From: Labrys miyagiensis
GTDB taxonomy: Bacteria; Pseudomonadota; Alphaproteobacteria; Rhizobiales; Labraceae
Length of the DNA stretch: 64,000 nt
NCBI RefSeq assembly: GCF_030160835.1
Contig: NZ_BSPC01000007.1
Coordinates: 23,687 to 87,686, forward strand
Direction: 5' to 3'
Made by a program: the position numbers and the translations under genes. Positions within the stretch are counted from its first letter, which is position 1. Each line of letters opens with the position of its first letter. Below the pieces are notes generated by a model. That model saw only the letters and a list, made by a program, of their open reading frames with translations, ran no database searches and had not been told where the DNA came from. Shown in pieces: positions 59,943-64,000 of the stretch.

Positions 59943-60670
59943 CTTGTCATACCCTTTTGCAGTGCTGACGGCCGGTGGCCGGACGAAGAAAAGCGAGAAA
60001 GTCTAGGAAGATCGGCGGCCGGAGGGGACAGCCGCAACGCCGGCCTGGAACGGCCGCGCCATCAAGCTCAGGCCCCGCAGCGCCCGGTCAACGGAAAAAT
60101 CTGGACAATAATCGCCATGCCGACGACAGCATATCGGCGCCGTCACGGACGACCTGCCGCCAAGACCTGGCCGACGCATCCGGCGATGCCCAGCGCTGCT
60201 GGCACTGTCTGCTTGGATGTTGTTGCAACAGGTCCGCGATGTCGCTGCGGAAGATGACCGCGGCGCAATTCCCAGCAGACGCCGTGATCTCGCTACTATT
60301 GCGACAGCAATTCTGCTCATCCAGGCACCAGCCTCACGCCCTAGCCAGCACGCAATGAACAGCTGCCGCCGCACATGGACTGGGAACGCACCCTTTGATT
60401 TCAGAAAATTACACTAAGCGTAAATTGATGAAAGTATAATTTCAGCGAGGGCGGCGTTTTAGATGCCGGCGCTGCAGCCGAATATAAAGCATAGAGAATC
60501 GATGGTCTGCCGATTGGCAAGGAAAGATCGGGACAAAGCGGGCCGCGGTTTGGCAGCGATGCCGGTACGGGGATGGCATCGCCCGATCCGGCCCCATGGA
60601 TATGCCCGCCATTGCTCAGCCGCGTGCTTCGATGCGATCCTTGCCGGGCCGTCCTTTTCGGGAGCCCGCA
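59943..60670. other. 728-base region between RND operon and DUF4239 gene
   Basis: No credible gene was seen. TGTTGCAACA at 60221-60230 is a perfect ten-base palindrome. Bases about 60395-60450 form an AT-rich patch (GAAAATTACACTAAGCG, AAAGTATAATTTC) that may hold the promoter of the gene at 60671. Confidence 0.5.
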
Positions 60671-61432
60671 ATGGCCAGCTATGAAGTCGTCATCTGCATC
60701 TTGACCTTCTGCTGCCTCCTTGCGGCGTCGCTCGGCGCGCTGCTGCTCTATTCCAGGCTGCCGGAGCGCTACCAGCACGAAGAGACCGTCGCCATCATCC
60801 GGCTCATCGGCAATGTCTTCATCGTGATGACATCGCTGGTGCTCGGCCTGATGATCAATTCGGCCCGCAATACCTTTGACGGCGTCGACCACAATGCGCA
60901 TGTGATCGCCACCGACATGATCCTCCTCGACCGGACGCTACGCCGTTACGGCCCCGAGGCCGACGACATGCGCGCGCGCCTGCTCGCCTATGTGCGCCAC
61001 GCCCGAGACAGCACCAGGCCCAAGAGCGATCCCCTCATCATGGGCGATCCGCTTTCCGAGCAATTGCTGACTGCCACGGGCGACGATCTCAAGACCCTGA
61101 AACCTGCAGATACCGAGCAGACCAACCTCGCTCAGGATGCCCATACGATCTACCAGGCCATCTACGAGTTGCGCTGGGAACTGGTCGAACAGGCGGAAGG
61201 AACGCTGCCCTTGCCCTTGCTGGTGATGCTGGTGGCCTGGCTCATGCTCGTCTTCGCCAGCCTGGGCTATCGCGCACCGAACAATCGCGTGGTCGTCTGC
61301 TCGCTGGTGCTGGCCGCGGCCCTGATCGCCGGCACGGTCTACCTCATCCTCGACATGGACGGGCCGTTCAGCGGACTGATCCAGGTCTCGGATGCCCCGC
61401 TCGACCGCGTCATTGCCGAATTGACGCGGTGA
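60671..61432 (+). CDS. DUF4239 (bestrophin-like) membrane protein
   Basis: A 253-residue membrane protein. Four hydrophobic segments: ICILTFCCLLAASLGALLLY, IRLIGNVFIVMTSLVLGLMI, LPLPLLVMLVAWLMLVFASL and VVVCSLVLAAALIAGTVYLILDMD. The DUF4239 signature is RLIGNVFIVMTSLVLGLMINSARNTFDGVDHNAHVIATDMILLDRTLRRYG (residues about 43-93), ending DMDGPFSGLIQVSDAPL. It may be an ion channel-like protein; unproven. The Met at 60671 follows GGGAGCCCGCA. Confidence 0.88.
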   Translation: MASYEVVICILTFCCLLAASLGALLLYSRLPERYQHEETVAIIRLIGNVFIVMTSLVLGLMINSARNTFDGVDHNAHVIATDMILLDRTLRRYGPEADDMRARLLAYVRHARDSTRPKSDPLIMGDPLSEQLLTATGDDLKTLKPADTEQTNLAQDAHTIYQAIYELRWELVEQAEGTLPLPLLVMLVAWLMLVFASLGYRAPNNRVVVCSLVLAAALIAGTVYLILDMDGPFSGLIQVSDAPLDRVIAELTR

Positions 61433-61455
61433 CCGAAGGCTGCGACGGCTGGCTT

Positions 61456-62778
61456 TCAGGATGGCTTGGCGTGCCCGCTTGCTTCCGGGACTGTGTCATG
61501 GTCCGAAGCGTGGCCGCCAGCCGGCACCGGCACTTCGCCCTTGTAGATGCGGCTGAGAATGGCGGGTGTCGACAGGCCCTGGACCACGATCGTGAAGATC
61601 ACCACCACATAGCAGGCGGCCGCAAGTGTCGGTCCGTAAGGGCCGTCCGGAATGGTCAGGACGAGCGCGATCGAAATCGCGCCGCGCAAGCCCACCCAGG
61701 TCAGCGTCGAGATCATCCTTGCCTTCTTCGGCCAATCGGCGCGGGAAAGACCGATGGGAATCGCAATGCTGACGAGACGCGACAGGATCGCCAGCGGAAT
61801 CGCCGCAAAGACGATGGCCTGGGTGAAAGCGGTGAAGTCGAGGTTGAAGAACTCCGCGCCCATCAGCAGGAACAGCAGGGTGTTGACGAGGTCGTCGACG
61901 AGCGACCAGAAGGTCGCAAGGTGAGGTCGCCAGGCAGTCTGGCGGGATGTCCGCGGCCCGGCATTGACCATGACGAGCCCGGCGACGACCACCGCGATCG
62001 GCCCGGAGACGTGAAACTGCAGGGCGATGCGATACGTCGCCAGGGCCAGCGCGATCGACAGGGTCAGCCGGACGATCTCGTCCTCGCTATGCTCGACGAG
62101 GAGCCGCGCCGCATAGCCAGCGACCGCGCCGATAGCGGCCCCGCCGGCGCATTCGATCATCAACGCGCTCATCAGCCGCCCATTGCCGATGACGCCGCTC
62201 TGCCCCCCAATCAGCGCCACCGCCGCCAGGAACATCACCACGGCAGCGCCATCGTTGAACAAGCTCTCACCGGCGATGATGTCCCTGAGACCGGCGGGAA
62301 GGGCGACGCGTTTCAGGAGCTCATCGACAGCCACGGCATCGGTGGGAGCCAGGATCGCCCCGAGCAGGAAACACCAGGGGAACGGAACCGGCGTGCCGCA
62401 CAGGCTGGCGAGCAGCCAGAAGCCGAAGGCGAAGACGAAGGTGGCTATCAGCACCCCGATGGTCGCGAGAATGAAGACCAGCACGCCCTCGCGTCTGAGG
62501 CCCTTGATGTCGGCATGCCAGGTGGCGGCGAAGAGCAGCAGCGCCAGCATGCCGTCGAGCAGGGTATGCGGAAGATTGGCATGCTCCACGCGCTGCTGGT
62601 ATGCCTGGGGAAACCAGGACGCTGGCCAAATGTGGCCGGCGGCCGCGATCCCCAGCGAGACCAGGAGCGAAGCGAGCAGCAGCGCGATGCTGCGCGGCAG
62701 CTTGATGAAGCGCTCATTGGCGAGGCTTACCAGCGCCGCGAAGAGAAAGATAATGGGGGCGACGTCAAAGGTGGACAT
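61456..62778 (-). CDS. CPA1-type cation/proton antiporter
   Basis: A 440-residue NhaP/KefB-like membrane protein with about 12 hydrophobic segments. Characteristic parts are LGAILAPTDAVAVDELLKRVALP and GESLFNDGAAVVMFLAAVAL (the Asn-Asp motif of electroneutral antiporters), and WVGLRGAISIALVLTIP near the C terminus. It exchanges Na+ or K+ for protons across the inner membrane. It lies convergent to DUF4239, 23 bases apart; the two may not be functionally linked. Confidence 0.92.
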   Translation of the reverse strand: MSTFDVAPIIFLFAALVSLANERFIKLPRSIALLLASLLVSLGIAAAGHIWPASWFPQAYQQRVEHANLPHTLLDGMLALLLFAATWHADIKGLRREGVLVFILATIGVLIATFVFAFGFWLLASLCGTPVPFPWCFLLGAILAPTDAVAVDELLKRVALPAGLRDIIAGESLFNDGAAVVMFLAAVALIGGQSGVIGNGRLMSALMIECAGGAAIGAVAGYAARLLVEHSEDEIVRLTLSIALALATYRIALQFHVSGPIAVVVAGLVMVNAGPRTSRQTAWRPHLATFWSLVDDLVNTLLFLLMGAEFFNLDFTAFTQAIVFAAIPLAILSRLVSIAIPIGLSRADWPKKARMISTLTWVGLRGAISIALVLTIPDGPYGPTLAAACYVVVIFTIVVQGLSTPAILSRIYKGEVPVPAGGHASDHDTVPEASGHAKPS

Positions 62779-63426
62779 GGCAAGCGCCGCGCTCGTTCAA
62801 GGCCGGCGCAGGCCGGCAGCGCCCTGCCCGCGTGCTTGCCCCGGCAGGAGAAGGTCCGTTCACAGCCCACTCTCCATGAATGACACCCGGCTGAATGGAA
62901 ATACTTCTCCCGCCATCTCTATCTGCTTTGCCACGTTCCGCAAGCCTGCCTTGTGGCGGATTGTTCGGCGTGGGCACCGTCCATTTCATGTCAACTGATG
63001 AGCCTCTCCCCTCCTCCGCTTTGATCCACGCCCCGCAGCGGATTTCGGGAGGCGGGCAACATCAGAGCAGCGACTGTCATCATGATATAATGATTTGTCG
63101 AGTAAACGAGTGGGAGTTCTATCGACTGTCCTCTGTCCCGCAAGAGTTATGACACGCGCAATTGCCGCAAGGGCATGCTGGAGGCTGCGAATATTTTCGG
63201 ACGAGGCGGTTTCGACCACAGACGAGCGCACGCCCCAGAGATATTCTCCCTGTCGCAGCAAAGAAGACGTGCTATGCTCCAACGGCGAGAGCAATCAAAG
63301 CGTCCAGAATACTGGATCGACTTCAACCAAACCAAGAAGCCTGCCGCTCCGTCAAATACTTGGCCCAGCAATCACGAGCGCAATCATGCGCCAGTGGGCC
63401 TGAAAGCTATGCGAGGGATAGAATTC
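62779..63426. other. 648-base region before the cysteine-rich protein gene
   Basis: No convincing gene. Bases near 63077-63095 form an AT-rich palindromic patch (ATCATGATATAATGAT) containing TATAAT at 63086-63091, a possible -10 element. If used, the transcript for the gene at 63427 would have a leader of over 300 bases. ORFs through here have no ribosome binding sites or family content. Confidence 0.45.
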
Positions 63427-64000
63427 ATGCAAAACCACACATCTTTCTTGGCTCAAAGCGCGGCACCGTGGCGCGCCCTGCGGGCGTTCTTCGCGATTGT
63501 GTCGGTGCTCTGCGCCGTGACGGTCGGCGCCGGGGCGGCCATGGCACAGCAGCCGACGACGGCCCAGCGCAACGCCATCAAGTCGGCCTGCCGCGGGGAT
63601 TTCATTGCGAACTGCTCGGGCGTGACGCCTGGCGGGATGCCTGCCCTGCAATGCCTCCAGAAGCACAATGACAGCCTCTCTCCGGCCTGCCAGAAGGCGA
63701 TAGGCGCGCTGAAGGGCGGCAAGTCCTCATCCGCCGCGCCGATGACGCCGGCGCCCCAACCCGCTGCCGCCGCCCCTGCGGCGGCGGCCCCCAAGGCTGC
63801 CCCGACGACGGCCCAGCGCAACGCCATCAAGGCAGCCTGCCGGTCCGACTTCATGGCGCAATGCTCCGGCGTGACGCCGGGCGGCACGGCGGCGCTCTCC
63901 TGCCTCCAGCAGCATAACGCCTCGCTGTCGGCCTCCTGCCAGCAGGCCGTCGCCGCGATCAGCGGCGGCGCCCCCGCCAGTGCCGCCGCGCCGAGCACAG
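63427..64000 (+). CDS. Secreted cysteine-rich repeat protein, 3' end outside window
   Basis: The frame runs from ATG 63427 (MQNHTSFLAQ) past the window end, at least 191 codons. A signal peptide (RALRAFFAIVSVLCAVTVGAGAAMA) ends near AMA-QQ. Two copies of a 38-residue unit follow, each with four Cys residues in CRGDFIANCSGVTPGG and CLQKHNDSLSPACQ or CRSDFMAQCSGVTPGG and CLQQHNASLSASCQ, joined by a Pro/Ala linker. This is the Cys-rich GLG1-type repeat common in secreted Hyphomicrobiales proteins. GAGGGATAG before the start supports it. An in-frame ATG at 63409 is an alternative. Confidence 0.85.
   Translation, partial: MQNHTSFLAQSAAPWRALRAFFAIVSVLCAVTVGAGAAMAQQPTTAQRNAIKSACRGDFIANCSGVTPGGMPALQCLQKHNDSLSPACQKAIGALKGGKSSSAAPMTPAPQPAAAAPAAAAPKAAPTTAQRNAIKAACRSDFMAQCSGVTPGGTAALSCLQQHNASLSASCQQAVAAISGGAPASAAAPST

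Overview
The window is a GC-rich bacterial chromosome segment with dense genes on both strands. Gene content (several LysR and TetR regulators, SDRs, DUF1127, DUF1328, DUF4239, cysteine-rich repeat proteins, LysE exporters, an HAE1 RND pump) and four families of intergenic palindromic repeats suggest an alphaproteobacterium, probably Hyphomicrobiales (Rhizobiales). That placement is an inference; there is no rRNA or other taxonomic marker, and I saw no tRNA, CRISPR array, transposase, integrase or phage gene.

Layout. 1-5500: end of a gene, a peptidoglycan-binding-domain protein, a NitT/TauT-type ABC uptake operon on the minus strand, then a poorly coding stretch with an AT-rich island and a short orphan ORF. 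5700-8150: divergent HxlR regulator and an SDR plus MDR oxidoreductase pair. 8400-12400: low-affinity iron permease-like protein, DUF892 ferritin-like protein, LysE exporter, and a nitrilase-fold protein lacking two catalytic residues. 12700-16000: LysR with a divergent SDR that lacks the catalytic Tyr and Lys, and an L,D-transpeptidase-like secreted protein. 16300-22550: a 1108-residue protein joining a von Willebrand A domain, a TIR domain and an HExxH peptidase module, followed closely by a signal-less substrate-binding protein, an amidohydrolase and an unknown protein. 22800-33400: small redox and aromatic/quinone-type enzymes with their LysR regulators (including a five-gene cupin/CMD/DUF2255/tautomerase/aldo-keto reductase run), GNAT and VOC proteins, and a HAD phosphatase gene broken by one stop codon. 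33500-46150: Tat-exported purple acid phosphatase, two DMSP-lyase-type cupins, metallophosphoesterase, GNATs, DinB, TetR, LysR, an MFS exporter and a methanethiol S-methyltransferase-like membrane protein. 46300-55500: SARP-like regulator fused to an alpha/beta hydrolase, DUF1127, DUF1993, Nudix, nucleotidyltransferase-fold protein, class C beta-lactamase, DoxX, DUF4188 with TetR and paired operators, and a lipoprotein hydrolase. 55570-64000: RND efflux pump with adaptor, DUF4239 membrane protein, CPA1 antiporter, and the start of a secreted cysteine-rich repeat protein.

The strongest candidates for undescribed biology are the vWA-TIR-peptidase protein with a perfect 14-bp palindrome 26 bases before its start codon, and the palindromic repeats. 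Members of the repeat families keep their hairpin architecture while stem sequences change in a compensatory way, and two of them supply the last codons and stop codon of a neighbouring gene.
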